NCBI RefSeq assembly: GCF_016097555.1
Contig: NC_054708.1
Location: forward strand, 23,921,916-23,985,915
Reading direction: 5' to 3'
Origin: Gigantopelta aegis
Taxonomy: Eukaryota > Mollusca > Gastropoda > Neomphalida > Peltospiridae
Length of the DNA stretch: 64,000 bases
The translations under genes were made by a program, and so were the position numbers. This document shows positions 1 through 12,200 of the stretch, in pieces. The notes below the pieces were generated by a model that was not told the DNA's origin, ran no database searches, and was given only the letters and a program-made list of their open reading frames with translations. Numbering within the stretch: position 1 is the stretch's first letter; each line of letters opens with the position of its first letter.

Positions 1-255
1 CGCTTGATACGTGGTCTAGGATCGATCCCCTTTGGTGGACTTATTGGACTATTTCTCGTTCTAGCTAATGCACAACGACTGGTATATCAAAGGTCGTGGT
101 ATGTGCTATCCTGTCTGTGGATCCCATGCTACTAATGGAAAAAATGTACGGGTTTCATCTCTATGACTGTCAAAATGACCATATGCTTGAAATCCAATAG
201 CCGATGATTAATAAACCAATGTGCTCTAGTGGTGTCGTTAAATAAAACAAATTTT
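1..255 (+). mobile_element. SINE-A, cut by window start
   Basis: Begins in the tRNA-derived head (CGCTTGAT... GGATCGATCCCC, a B-box), then the core GTATATCAAAGGTCGTGG and the tail CCGATGATTAATAAACCAAT to GTCGTTAAATAAAAC. Confidence 0.85.
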
Positions 256-394
256 GGGCCAATATTTACGAACCATTTGCTAAACAGTGAATCATAAATA
301 AGGCGTCGGAAGATGCTAGCATCTGGAGAAGCCTGCGACCATTTTTACAAAATATCGTGAACCTAGTTTTGCACATAAATATAAATATACGACT

Positions 395-594
395 GACTGG
401 CCTTGTGTAGTGGTTAAGCTATCGTACATAAGGCTGGTAGGTGATGGGTTCGCATCCCGGGTCAGGATCCTACCCAGAGCGAGTTTTAACGACTAAAGTG
501 GGCAGGTGTAAGGCCACTACAGCCTCTTCTCTCTCACTGATCACTAACAACTAACCACCAACCCTCTGTCTTGGACACACATTCCAGATAGCCG

Positions 595-652
<58 letters not shown>

Positions 653-724
653 CCAGGACAGCGTGCTTGAACCTTAATTGGACATAAGCACGAGAATAAG
701 TATAAACAAACAAAGAAACACACA
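395..724 (+). mobile_element. SINE-C with internal (GT)n, 10-bp target duplication
   Basis: Flanked by ATATACGACT at 385-394 and 725-734. Head TAGTGGTTAAGC (A-box-like) and GGGTTCGCATCCC (B-box-like), body ending in GGATATAAGCACGA-type sequence. The (GT)n at 597-651 sits where other copies read GAGGTGTGTGCCC. Confidence 0.88.
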
Positions 725-963
725 ATATACGACTAAACTACAATTCGTATAGCTACAAACAGTTCAAACTAATATAGTTTGAAATACATTTATTTAATTT
801 GTCTTATCGTCCTTCCAATGATTCATCGTTGGTAATGATGTAACTTTCGGCAAAAAAATGGATGCCAAAAACCTATAAACGTCATGTAATCGCACAACAG
901 GAGTTACAACTGCATGTTGTAAACGTAAACTTACGTGTTACGCACATCAGCTGGAGAACGATC

Positions 964-1304
964 GGGCGGGATGTAACCCAGTGGTAAAACCGTTCGCCTG
1001 ATGCACGGTCTCTTTGGGATCGATCCCCGTCGGTGAACCCATTGGGCCATATCCCGTTCTAGCCAGTTCACCACAACTGGTATATCCGTGGCTTTGCCAG
1101 TTCACCACAACTGGTAAGGCCGTGGTATGTGCTATCCTGTCCGTGGGATGGTGCATATAAAAGATCCCTTGCTACTAATGGAAACATGTAGCGGGTTTCT
1201 TCTCTAAGACTATATGTCAAAAATACCAAATATTTGATACCTAATAGCCGATGATTAACAAATCAATATGCTCTGGTGGTATCGTTAAACAAAACAAACT
1301 TAAC
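964..1304 (+). mobile_element. SINE-A, nearly full length
   Basis: Head GGCGGGATGTAACCCAGTGG and B-box GGGATCGATCCCC. The core word CCAGTTCACCACAACTGGTA occurs twice (a small internal duplication). Tail ends TATCGTTAAACAAAACAAAC. Confidence 0.88.
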
Positions 1305-1744
1305 TTTAAATGGAAAACAAATTGAGAGGAAACCTCCCACGTTTTCGTGGGAGGTCCCAAATAAGGTATAACAACGTGTCAAACTGAACCACGAGTGCGT
1401 GGTTAAACTGAAAAGACAAGATTTATCAAAGTAAATGATCAATTAGGACATATCGTTTTCCTTTCGCGAGTTACTTCAGCGTTGTTCAAGAAGCTCTCTT
1501 TCATGCACTCTGATAAAATGAACAAATATAGCTGCTCCAGCCACGGATCTACGTAATGGATACCAAGGTATTTAGATAACGACAGGGTATGGAGGAAACG
1601 TGTTGAGTTAGTCAGCTTTTGGTTGCAGGATAAAGTATTAAGAAAATAGTAAACGTTAATCGTGCATCACAAAGCATGCATGACCAGTGTTCTTATAACA
1701 GATTTACATGTACGAGTATACTGTTTGGGGATGTTCCAAAACTA

Positions 1745-1920
<176 letters not shown>

Positions 1921-2032
1921 GGTATCGGATGTTTGTGCGTATTGCTTAAGACCTCGGAATGGTAGTTTTGGGTTCACGTCCTGATATCGGCTGCTACCCA
2001 GAGCGATCTCTAACAGCTCAATAGGTATAACT

Positions 2033-2803
<771 letters not shown>

Positions 2804-2969
2804 AATAGGTATAGATCTTAATTGTGTAAGGTCACTACGCCGACTTTTCTCTTTTATATGTGTATGTGGCCCTCTATCCCCCACCCACCCTTGGCACCTT
2901 CCTACACCCGTGACTTAATCATTAACGTGGTTGAACCCTAATTGAATATAAAGGAGAAAATATATTCAC

Positions 2970-3593
2970 AATGGTAAAGGGCTCGCTTTATACACCTGTC
3001 AGTTTGGGATAGATCATCGTCGGTGATCCCATGGGTTATTTCTCGTTACAGCCAGTACACCACGACTGGTACATCAAAGGCCGTGGTATGTGCTTTCCTG
3101 TTTGTGGGATGGTGCATATAAAAGATCCCATACTACTAATGTCAAAATTACCAAATAGCCGATGATGTATAAATCAATCTTTTCTAATAGTATCGTTGAA
3201 CAAAACAAATTTGAACTTTAAATTGAAATGAAATGAAACGAAACGAGAAAGAAGTCGGTGTAGTGGTCTTAATGTAGGTTGCAGAACATTATTCATTTTA
3301 GTATGCATTTCAAAACAAGTTCTAAAGTCAGAATATACTAGTATTCTGAGAACAATAGGAAAACGTCGAGAAGACTCATTCCAACCAGTACACCACGACT
3401 GGTATATTAAAGGTGTGGTATGTGCTACCCTGTCTGTAGGCTTGTGCATATAAAAAATCACTTGCTACTAATGGAAAAATGTAGCGGGTTTCCTATGAGG
3501 ACTACATATCAGAATTACCAAATGTTTGACATCCAATAGCCGTTGGTTATTTAATCAATGCGCTCTAGTGGTGTCGTTAAACATAGTAAACTT
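2970..3593 (+). mobile_element. Two SINE-A remnants (unit A)
   Basis: 2970-3222 and 3385-3593, both 5' truncated, with the core ACCACGACTGGTA and the tail ending CGTT(G/A)AACA. Both have counterparts in unit B (10127-10378, 10426-10645), so they predate the duplication. Confidence 0.8.
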
Positions 3594-3797
3594 TAACGTC
3601 GAGAGGACTACGTCACTGCTGATATGAAAAGGCATTTTTGTCTTTAATATTATTTTAAAAATTAAGACCTATTAGTGGCGGATCTAAGGGGGGGACCAGG
3701 CCCCTCTAAATTTTGACACAGTTATATTTTAATTTTAGTTTTTCATTTGTTTACTTTGGAGAATCCGATGAATCCCTTCAGGAAAATGTGTGGCCTT

Positions 3798-4033
3798 CAT
3801 CCAAATATTACAACTGGTGTAACAAAGGCCGTGGTATGTACTATCCTGTCTGTGGGATGATGCATATAAGAGATCCCGTGCTGCTAATCGAAATAAGTAG
3901 CCCATACAGTGGCGACAGCTGGTTTCCTCCCTAAATACCTGCGTTGTCCTTGACCATATATCCGACGCCATATACTAGTGACCGAAAATAAAATGTGTTG
4001 ATTACATCGTTAAATAAAACATTTCCTTCATTC
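3798..4033 (+). mobile_element. SINE-B remnant (unit A)
   Basis: Core GGCCGTGGTATGTACTATCC, then the B-type tail AGTAGCCCATACAGTGGCGA to CGTTAAATAAAACATTTCC. Counterpart in unit B at 10852-11086. Confidence 0.83.
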
Positions 4034-4053
4034 ATCCACGTCATACCCAATAA

Positions 4054-4363
4054 GAAGGCGGGACGTAACCCAGTGGGAAAACGCTCGCTTGATGCGCGGT
4101 CGGTCTAGGATCAATCCCCGTCGGTGGGCCTATTGGGTTATTTCTCGCTCTAGCCAGTGCACCACGACTGGTATATCAAAGGCCGTGGCATATGCTATCC
4201 TGTATATGGGCTGGTGCATATAAAAGAACCCTTGCTTCTAATGGAAAAACGTAGCGGGTTTCATCTCTATGACTGTGTCAAAATAACCATATGTTTGACA
4301 TCCAATAGCCGATGATTAATAAATTAATGTGCTCTAGTGGTGTCGTTAAACAAAACAAACTTT
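4054..4363 (+). mobile_element. SINE-A with 11-bp target duplication, absent from unit B
   Basis: Full head-to-tail copy, GGCGGGACGTAACCCAGTGG to AACAAAACAAACTTT. ATACCCAATAA occurs on both sides (4043-4053, 4364-4374) and once in unit B (11091-11101) with no insert. This gives exact borders and target for a SINE-A. Confidence 0.97.
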
Positions 4364-4654
4364 ATACCCAATAAATGAACTTTCTGGATTCGCCACTGCC
4401 TATTCCTAAACCGGGTTATATGAAGTGATGTAGGCCTACACAACGTAACGACACGGGGGAATGGTGATGTTATTCCATAGTAATCAGACCTGGAAAAGAT
4501 TGTTTAAATTTCGATCCAAGAAAAAGAAAGTAGGCCCTAAGGCATCATTCTACTAAAAAATAAACAAAACAAGTTTGCCACCTAGAGTTTGAAATATTAC
4601 AAGTCTTTAAATTTCAGTATTTAGTCAACACAATACATGATACGACATTCAGTT

Positions 4655-4878
4655 ATAGGAAATGTTTTATTTAACGAAGCACTCAACACATTTTATTTAC
4701 GGTTATATGACGCCAGACATATGGTTAAGGAACACACAGATATAGAGAGAGGAAACCCGCTGTCGCCACTTCATGGGCTACTCTTATCGATTAGCAGCAA
4801 TGGATCTTTTATATGCACCATCCCACAGACAGGGTAGTACATACCACGGTCTTTGTTACACCAGTTGTGGAGCACTAG
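4655..4878 (-). mobile_element. SINE-B, antisense, 5' truncated
   Basis: GGAAATGTTTTATTTAACGA through GCACCATCCCACAGACAGGG to GTTGTGGAGCAC. Absent from unit B, which has a short (GA)n at the same place (11742-11762). Confidence 0.82.
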
Positions 4879-5145
4879 ATGCAGGAATCAACCCACTAGG
4901 GCTGTCGTACGAAGAAATCGGTCTCGGGACATGTTAATGAAATCGGCTCCGTGGGAATATGATACCGGGGACTTTGCAGACCTACTACGATTTTAATCCA
5001 GGAAAATTATTTTAAAATAAATGTGTGCCTAGAACACCAAAAAGGTCAACATTTCCAAAAAATATAAGATGCCACAGCCTTTGAAATATTAGCCTTGGAA
5101 ATATAACTGGTTGGAACAGGAAAACGCAATACGTTGTAATGATTA

Positions 5146-5327
5146 ATGAGTAAGGTACTCCACCAATATATTTTAGTCATTGCTGCTTTATGGATGACAT
5201 CAATTCATTGTCGTTCTATTTCCGAAATGTTGGCTCAGAATTCGTTTCCACTCACGTGCACGCATACTGACTTAAGCTCGGAACACATGTATCAACTTCG
5301 GTTTTATCTTAAGAGTGCCAATGTTTC
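5146..5327 (+). CDS. Candidate signal-peptide plus Ig-like exon (unit A)
   Basis: ATG opens a peptide with a typical signal sequence (MSKVLHQYILVIAALWMTS, then IHCRS) followed by an Ig-B-strand-like FPLTC (Cys38) and YQLRFYLKSANV. The frame stops at 5331, but a donor-like GTGAGA begins at 5328. Downstream lie Ig-F-strand-like pieces: GRFTCES after an AG at 5443-5444, and NYICGVYVD near 5790-5815. This may be a small secreted IgSF gene or its remnant. Gastropods have secreted IgSF proteins such as FREPs, but no fibrinogen domain is visible and no family is claimed. Confidence 0.28.
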
Positions 5328-6667
5328 GTGAGAGGAATGCAGATTTTTCGTTGGGGGAACTGTACATTTATACCACTGTCACTGGTGTCATATAGCTGAT
5401 ATGTGCTAACTATCACACAAGTCCACATGTTTATGCAACATTAGAACCACATCTACAACTACACATTCTGTTGGTCGCTTCACCTGTGAGTCCAGACAGT
5501 TGGTTTATGGTAGTACTAAACCAAATAACTTCCGGGTGGGTCAAAGTTCGAAATTACCAAATTTTGATAGTTTGATCTGGGCAAAACAAATTATGCAATT
5601 TTATTTCATCTAGTACCACTGTGTCAAGTAGCTTTGCGCTTGAAACATTTAAGGTGTACCTGTAAAAAACCCAAAAAGTACTCATATTTTGTGCGGAACT
5701 AGAGCAATCATAGTACACGTTATCTAAACAAATGAGCGATTTGACCCCCAATTTTTCCGATTCAGTTTAATGGTGAGGGGTGGTAGTAATTATATCTGTG
5801 GTGTATATGTCGATTGATACACTTCAGGTAGGAGTTTTAGCCACACGTTACTATTATCGTCTATGGGATTTGATTTGGTGATATACACCTTATGGGCGAC
5901 TTGAGATCTAGCAATGGAAAAAATTACCCTGACAATCACTATCAGACATCCAAACATAACAATAACACGCAAAACATCCCTCCTCGGACCTGTTTAATTT
6001 CTCTGAACTGGAAGGGGACACGACCCACACTAGAACCCATCGAGATACGCCAGTGACAGCCTCTAACCCAGCCTTCATGGCATATTATTTGTCGATTTAC
6101 AACCCCCCCCCCCCCCCCAAAAAAAAAACACACAAAAAGAAAAAAAAAAACACACAAAAAAAAACAACGTCGTTGGTGTATAGCAGCTTTAACTATTCTG
6201 TCGTACTAGTGAACCATTTGCAATAGACGCGTTTCGCAGAGCCACATTACTGACAAGCAAACTCACAAGCATACCGAATCAGTCAGTCACAGGAAAATGT
6301 GAAGCTAGTGTTTACAGGGAAGATAAAGATTTTGGTTGAAGGTTTAACAAGGGACATCCAGAAGGGGTATCAAAACTAAAACAAAAACACCAACCACTCT
6401 CCCCCCCCCCCCCCTCCCCCCCAAAAAAAAAACAACCCCACCCCCACAAGTATTTTAACTTTCCATATATTTTTCTTTCCTCCGTATGCATGCGAATGAT
6501 GATGAGCCCTAACCCTACCCAACCCCTCCCGCACCAGGGCTGGAGCAAATTCTCAAATTCGGGGGAAAAGATAGAGAAATGTGGGCACAATTAGCTTGCC
6601 TGAAACTTTTTCATCATGCATTTCCATCAATCTATCCACAATAACAGTAACACTGTTATATTCCATG

Positions 6668-6683
6668 TAAAAAAAAAAAAAAG

Positions 6684-6729
<46 letters not shown>

Positions 6730-6743
6730 AAGAAAGAAAGAAA
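6668..6743. repeat. Poly-A/(GAAA)n tract
   Basis: About 60 A with few interruptions, then short GAAA repeats. Unit B has a separate poly-A at 13511-13551. Poly-C tracts lie at 6101-6118 and 6401-6421. Confidence 0.9.
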
Positions 6744-7081
6744 AGAAAATGCGTAGAGATTCGTTTGCAACCCTATATAGCTGTTTGGGGCATTTTCGTT
6801 TAATTCGGGTAAAAATCAGCCCGCCCTCCTACAAAAATGAAAGCCCGTACACCTATACCTCCGCATTATCCTGGCATTAAGAACCTGTGGAAGACTCGTA
6901 GAAAGCAAATTCAGGTTAACATAAAATAATAATAATAATAAAAAAATAAAAATAAAACACAGATCAATTGAACAGGATCAGATCCAGTTACAAGGCAGGA
7001 TATAACAGATTTTAATGGTCCACCCATTCACCTGACAGGATACTATACATCTTGCAATGTACCAAACTATATTTAAACCTA

Positions 7082-8629
7082 TACTGAAGGCCAAAAGAAA
7101 CTTTACCATTTTCAATTTGGAATTTAAGAAAAAATGAATTGTTTTTAAAAAGTAACTCAATCCAAAACACATAGCCCGAACACAACAATAATGTATGCAG
7201 AAAATTATACCCGCCCACTGCACGTTTTGGGTGGAACACACAGAAAAGTTAAAAACTCGTGCACTATGAACAACAGCAATTGCACGTGCAATAAGGGTAT
7301 AAAAACGGTTTAGACGGCATGTCAGACATCCACACAAATAAAAAACCCACCATAGGAATGCCACGACTGACACCAGAACAACGCGAGAGAGCCCTGGGTA
7401 TGATACAGATGGGAGCCACTCATGCCCACATCGCCAGAACCTTCGGTTATTCCCGTGTTACTGTTACAAACTTGATGCAACGCTACAGGCAAACAGGGCA
7501 GACATCAGACAGGCCAAGAACAGGCAGACCCAGGGTGACTTCGTCCCGTGATGACCGGTACTTGCGTACCTTGCATCTACGAAATCGCTTCCTGACAGTG
7601 ACGTCATCAGCAATGAATGCCTTAGGTCACAGGGTTAGTAGACAGACAGTGGCCAGGCGACTCAGGACTCATGGAATAAGGGCTTACAGACCATATAGAG
7701 GACACTTACTGACACCACAACATCGTCGTTTGAGATTGACATGGGCTAGGACTGTACGACGTTGGCAGCGACGTGATTGGCTGCGAGTTGTTTTCACTGA
7801 TGAAAGCCGGTTCTGTTTGTTCAACAGAGTTGATGGAAGACAGCGTGTGTACCGCCGTAGGGGAGAACGAGTGGCGGCTTCTTGCGTTCAGGAGGTCGTG
7901 CCATATGGTGGAGGGAGTGTCATGGTGTGGGGAGGTATCTGTGCACAGGAAAGGACACCATTGGTCATCGTTCACGGAAACTTAACAGCTCAACGTTACA
8001 GGGATGACATTCTTCGTCCAACTGCAATACCATTTCTCCAACGGCAGCCACGTGGTGTCATTTTTCAGCAAGACAACGCCAGACCTCATACAGCCAGAAT
8101 CGTACAGAACTTCCTTAGAGCCAACAGCGTAAACGTATTGCCGTGGCCTGCACGCTCCCCAGACATGCCCCCCATAGAACACCTCTGGGACGTTTTGGAT
8201 CGCCGTGTTCGACAACGACCACACCCTCCAGCCAACCAACAGGAACTGATCCAGGCCCTTCAAGAAGAATGGCAACGCGTCCCACGTGACCTCATCAGAC
8301 GACTGATTTTTTCTATGCGTCGGAGAATTATTGCTTGTATTAGGGCAAGGGGTGGTCACACACGCTATTAATGTGACTTGTTATTAGACTTAAGTGATTG
8401 TCTGTATGCTTTGCACGTCGTCCATGAAGTTGAAAGCTCGATTTGTGTACACCACCTCGCTTTGGGAAAATGTGACGTCATTATCAGATGCTGAATGACA
8501 CTCATTTTTAGTTATGTTAATGTTGACATATTGATCTAGTCAATATATTTTACCTCATGCGACTATCTTTTGTTGTTTTTACACCAGAGTGATTTAAAAC
8601 TATGGTAAAGTTTCTTTTGGCCTTCAGTA
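7082..8629 (+). mobile_element. Complete Tc1-type DNA transposon
   Basis: 1548 bp flanked by TA at 7080-7081 and 8630-8631. Perfect 28-bp terminal inverted repeats begin TACTGAAGGCCAAAAGAAAC. It encodes an intact DD34E transposase. The homologous place in unit B (about 13717) reads AAACCAATTTG with no element and no footprint, fixing the borders independently. TIRs, TA duplication and ORF are all intact, so it is probably young. Confidence 0.97.
7319..8371 (+). CDS. Tc1-family transposase, intact
   Basis: 350 aa cut-and-paste transposase. N-terminal helix-turn-helix region (LTPEQRERALGMIQ... IARTFGYS, about residues 17-60), GRPR motif at 69-72, second DNA-binding half to about 130, then the RNase-H-like domain with Asp161 (FTDESRF), Asp252 (FQQDNARPH) and Glu287 (PPIEHLWD). 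The last two are 34 residues apart, diagnostic of Tc1 (DD34E). No stops or frameshifts. Met14 (7358, MPRLTPEQ) may be the true start, since it matches the usual N terminus of the family. The element lies in repeat DNA, not in a host gene. Confidence 0.95.
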   Translation: MSDIHTNKKPTIGMPRLTPEQRERALGMIQMGATHAHIARTFGYSRVTVTNLMQRYRQTGQTSDRPRTGRPRVTSSRDDRYLRTLHLRNRFLTVTSSAMNALGHRVSRQTVARRLRTHGIRAYRPYRGHLLTPQHRRLRLTWARTVRRWQRRDWLRVVFTDESRFCLFNRVDGRQRVYRRRGERVAASCVQEVVPYGGGSVMVWGGICAQERTPLVIVHGNLTAQRYRDDILRPTAIPFLQRQPRGVIFQQDNARPHTARIVQNFLRANSVNVLPWPARSPDMPPIEHLWDVLDRRVRQRPHPPANQQELIQALQEEWQRVPRDLIRRLIFSMRRRIIACIRARGGHTRY

Positions 8630-9249
8630 TATTTGTCATCAAACATACGTTCCTCAATCCGTTTACTTTATCACTTTACCCATCATCTACAGAGCCAATC
8701 GGAGGAAGAGGGTGAAGGAACATAACGGTCCTTAAGCTTAAATGGGTTAGAGAAGTAGCTGATATTTAAAAGTTGTTTCTTTTCAACTTTTGTTTTGTTT
8801 AGTTTTTTTCTTCAGTTTTTAGCATTTTCATGACGTGTCTCAAGACTATGAAGAGTCCCGGCTCTCAGTGAGCCCCTGCAAAGGCCTTCCAACCCCTTAC
8901 CCACCCTGAGGAAACCAGATGCGGTCCTGCGCTGTACACGCTCATGTCATCCTGTTCTTACCACAGTCTAGCCGAGAGGTTGCACAGATTTCTAGCAAAA
9001 TTGTGAATATAACACCGCCAACAGATTTTCCTGGCGGCTTCTTAAAATAACACAGTTGACAAAGCTCGCTTTGTTTTACAGCTCTACCAAAGATTATCAC
9101 ACATGAGGCAATTTTCCCCTCATAACTCCCCTCCCACACACACACACCACCCCCTAAAAAAGCCCCAAAACAACAAAACTAAAACAACAAACTAAAACAC
9201 ACACAAAATAAACAAAAAGTAAAAAAACAAAACATATCCCCATCTCGAA

Positions 9250-9356
<107 letters not shown>

Positions 9357-9465
9357 CAGACAGACGGTCTCGGATGTTTGTGCGTAGTGCTTAAGACCTC
9401 GGAATGATAGGTATTGGGTTCACGTGCTGGTATCGGCTGCCACCCAGAGCGATCAGTAGGTATAA

Positions 9466-9584
9466 CCGGCATCGTGGTTAAGCCTTCGGACATAAGGCTG
9501 GTAGGTACTGGGTTCGCAGCCCGGTACCGGTTCCCACTCTGAGCGAGTTTTAACGACTCAATGGGTAGGTGTAAGACCATTACA

Positions 9585-9620
<36 letters not shown>

Positions 9621-9795
9621 ACCACTAACCCTCTGTCCTGTGCCCAGATAGCTGAGGTGTGTACACAGGACAGCGTGCTTAAGCCTTAATGGATATAAGC
9701 ACGAACATAGGTTGAAATGAAATGAATAGGTATAGATCTTAATTGTGTAAGGTCACTACGCCGAATTTTCTCTCACTAACCACTAATAACTAACA
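9466..9795 (+). mobile_element. SINE-C (unit B) and adjoining SINE-C tail
   Basis: Orthologue of 2033-2870: GTGGTTAAGCCTTCGG, GGGTTCGCAGCCCGG, short (CT)n 9590-9619, then ACAGGACAGCGTGCTTAAGC. A second piece, GTAAGGTCACTACGCCGA, follows. Confidence 0.8.
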
Positions 9796-9865
9796 CTGGC
9801 GTACGAAGCGGGGGAACCAGAGGGCATGTGTCCCCATCCCACACTTTGTAGCAACAACGATAGTT

Positions 9866-10014
<149 letters not shown>

Positions 10015-10714
10015 GTGTGTATGTAGCCCTCCCCCACCTCCACTTTTTGGCACCTCCCTACACCCGTGACTTAATCATTAACGTGCTTGAACCCTAATTG
10101 AATATAAAGGTGAAAATAAATTCACAATGGTAAAGGGCTCGCTTTATACGCCCGTCAGTTTGGGATAGATCATCGTCGGTGATCCCATGGGTTATTTCTC
10201 GTTACAGCCAGTGCACCACGACTGGTACATCAAAGGTCGTGGTATGTGCTTTCCTGTTTGTGGGATGCTGCATATAAAAGATCCCATACTACCGGTACTA
10301 ATGTCAAAATTACCAAATGTTTGACATACAATAGCCGATGATTAAGAAATCAATGTTTTCTAGTGGTATTGTTAAACAATATACTAGTATTCTGTGAACA
10401 ATAGGACAACGTCGAGAGGACTCATTCCAACCAGTACACTACGACTGGTATATTAAAGATCGTGGTATGTGCTACCCTGTCTGTAGGCTTGTGCATATAA
10501 AAAAAATCCCTTGCTACTAATGGAAAAATGTAGCGGGTTTCCTATGAGGACTACATATCAGAATTACCAAATGTTTGACATCCAATAGCCGTTGGTTATT
10601 TAATCAATGCGCTCTAGTGGAGTCGTTAAACATAGTAAACTTTAACGTCGAGAGGACTACGTCATTGATGATTTGAACAGGCATTTCAATATTATTTTAA
10701 AAATTAAGACTTAT

Positions 10715-11125
10715 CAGTGGCGGATCTAAGGGGGGCCCCAGGGACCCGGGCCTCCCTAAATTTTGCGACAGTTATAATTTAATATTATTTTTTTATTTTC
10801 TACATTGGAGAATCCGAGGAATCCCTTCAGGAAAATAATTGTGTGGCCTTCATCCATATATCACAACTGGTGTAACTAAGGCTATGGTATGTACTACCCT
10901 GTCTGTGGGATGGTGCATATAAAAGATCCCTTGCCTCTAATCGAAAAAAAGAATAGCCCATGAAGTGGCGACAGCGGATTTCCTCTCAATATCTGTGTGG
11001 TCCTTAACCGTATGTCCGATGCCATTTAACCGTAAATAAAATGTGTTGAGTGCGTCGTTAAATAAAACATTTCCTTAATTCATTCACGTCATACCCAATA
11101 AATGAATTTTCTGGATTCGCCACTG
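10715..11125. mobile_element. GGCGGATC-ended MITE (unit B)
   Basis: CAGTGGCGGATCTAAG to CTGGATTCGCCACTG, containing the SINE-B at 10852-11086. Lacks the SINE-A found in unit A, which dates that insertion after the duplication or marks its absence from one allele. Confidence 0.7.
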
Positions 11126-11342
11126 CCTATTCCTAAACCGGGCTATATTAAGTGATGTACACAACGTAACGACACGGGGGAATGGTGATGTTATTCCATA
11201 GCAATTAAACCTGGAAAGGATTATTTAAATTTCGATCTTAGGAAAAGAAAATAGGCCCATTGACATCATTCTACTAAAAAATAAACAAACCTTAGGCCTA
11301 CTACTAAAAATAACAAGTTTGCCACCTAGAGTTTGAAATATT

Positions 11343-11674
11343 ACGCTTTAAATTTCAGTATTTAGGCAACACACTACATGCTACGCAATTGCCTCTCAGA
11401 CTAAGGACTTCTTTTATAAAAAGATTTTAATAATTATAAAATTAGTTCATTTGGCATGTAATTTAATTTCTATATTGAGGGGCCCCCGAACCTAAAGTAA
11501 CCCCCCCCCCCCGCTTTAAATTTCAGTATTTAGGCAACACACTACATGATACGCAATTGCCTCTCAGACTAAGGGCTTCCTTTATAAAAAAAATTTAATA
11601 ATTATAAAATTAGTTCATTTTTTTTATTTGACATGTAATTTAATTTCTATATTGAGGGGACCCCGAACCTGAAG

Positions 11675-11706
<32 letters not shown>
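11343..11706 (+). repeat. Local tandem duplication with poly-C, unit B only
   Basis: A segment of about 165-195 bases occurs twice (11343-11515, 11511-11706). Each copy runs from CTTTAAATTTCAGTATTTAG to CGAACCT(A/G)AAGTAACCCC and ends in a C-tract. Unit A has only the start of it. Confidence 0.85.
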
Positions 11707-11708
<2 letters not shown>

Positions 11709-12031
11709 CTGAATCCGGCCCTGGTGAGATACGACATTCAGTTAGAGAGAGAGAGAGAGAGATGCGGGAATCAACCCACTAGAGGCTGTCGTACGAAGAA
11801 ATCGGTCTCGGGACATGTTAATGAAATCGGCTCCGTGGGAATATGATACCGGGGACTTTGCAGACCTACTACGATTTTAATCCAGGAAAATTATTTTAAA
11901 ATAAATATATAAATAAATATTTTCAATTGGTAACCAATTTCCAAAAAATATAAGATGCCACAGCCTTTGAAATATTATCCGTTGAAATAGAACTGGTTGG
12001 AACAGGAACACGCAATACGTTGTAATGATTA

Positions 12032-12200
12032 ATGAGTAAGGTACTCCACCAATATATTTTAGTCATTGCTGCTTTATGGATGACATCAATTCATTGTCAT
12101 TCCTATTTCCGAAATGTTGGCTCAGAATTCGTTTGCACTCACGTGCACGCATATTGACTTAAGCTCGGAACACACGTATCAAATCGTTGGGGGAACTGTA
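12032..12200 (+). pseudogene. Unit-B copy of the Ig-like exon, disrupted
   Basis: Duplicate of 5146-5327 in the tandem duplication. It keeps the start and signal peptide, but an extra C after the signal sequence shifts the frame, giving a stop after about 41 codons, and about 55 bases of the 3' part are missing. The downstream RFTC-like piece is retained near 12320, and the ICGVY cysteine is changed to Tyr. If unit A is functional, this copy is not. Confidence 0.45.

Larger units (their letters stand above)
3674..4398. mobile_element. GGCGGATC-ended MITE, interrupted by two SINEs (unit A)
   Basis: Starts AGTGGCGGATCTAAG and ends CTGGATTCGCCACTG, flanked by CCTATT-like sequence. SINE-B (3798-4033) and SINE-A (4054-4363) lie inside. 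Unit B has the same element at 10715-11125 with only the SINE-B. Relatives lie at 25817-26024 and 24543-24740. Confidence 0.7.

Noticed and set aside
7706..8359. Antisense frames of 89 and 125 codons across the Tc1 element
   Set aside because: Shadows of the transposase coding strand; no motifs and no upstream signal.
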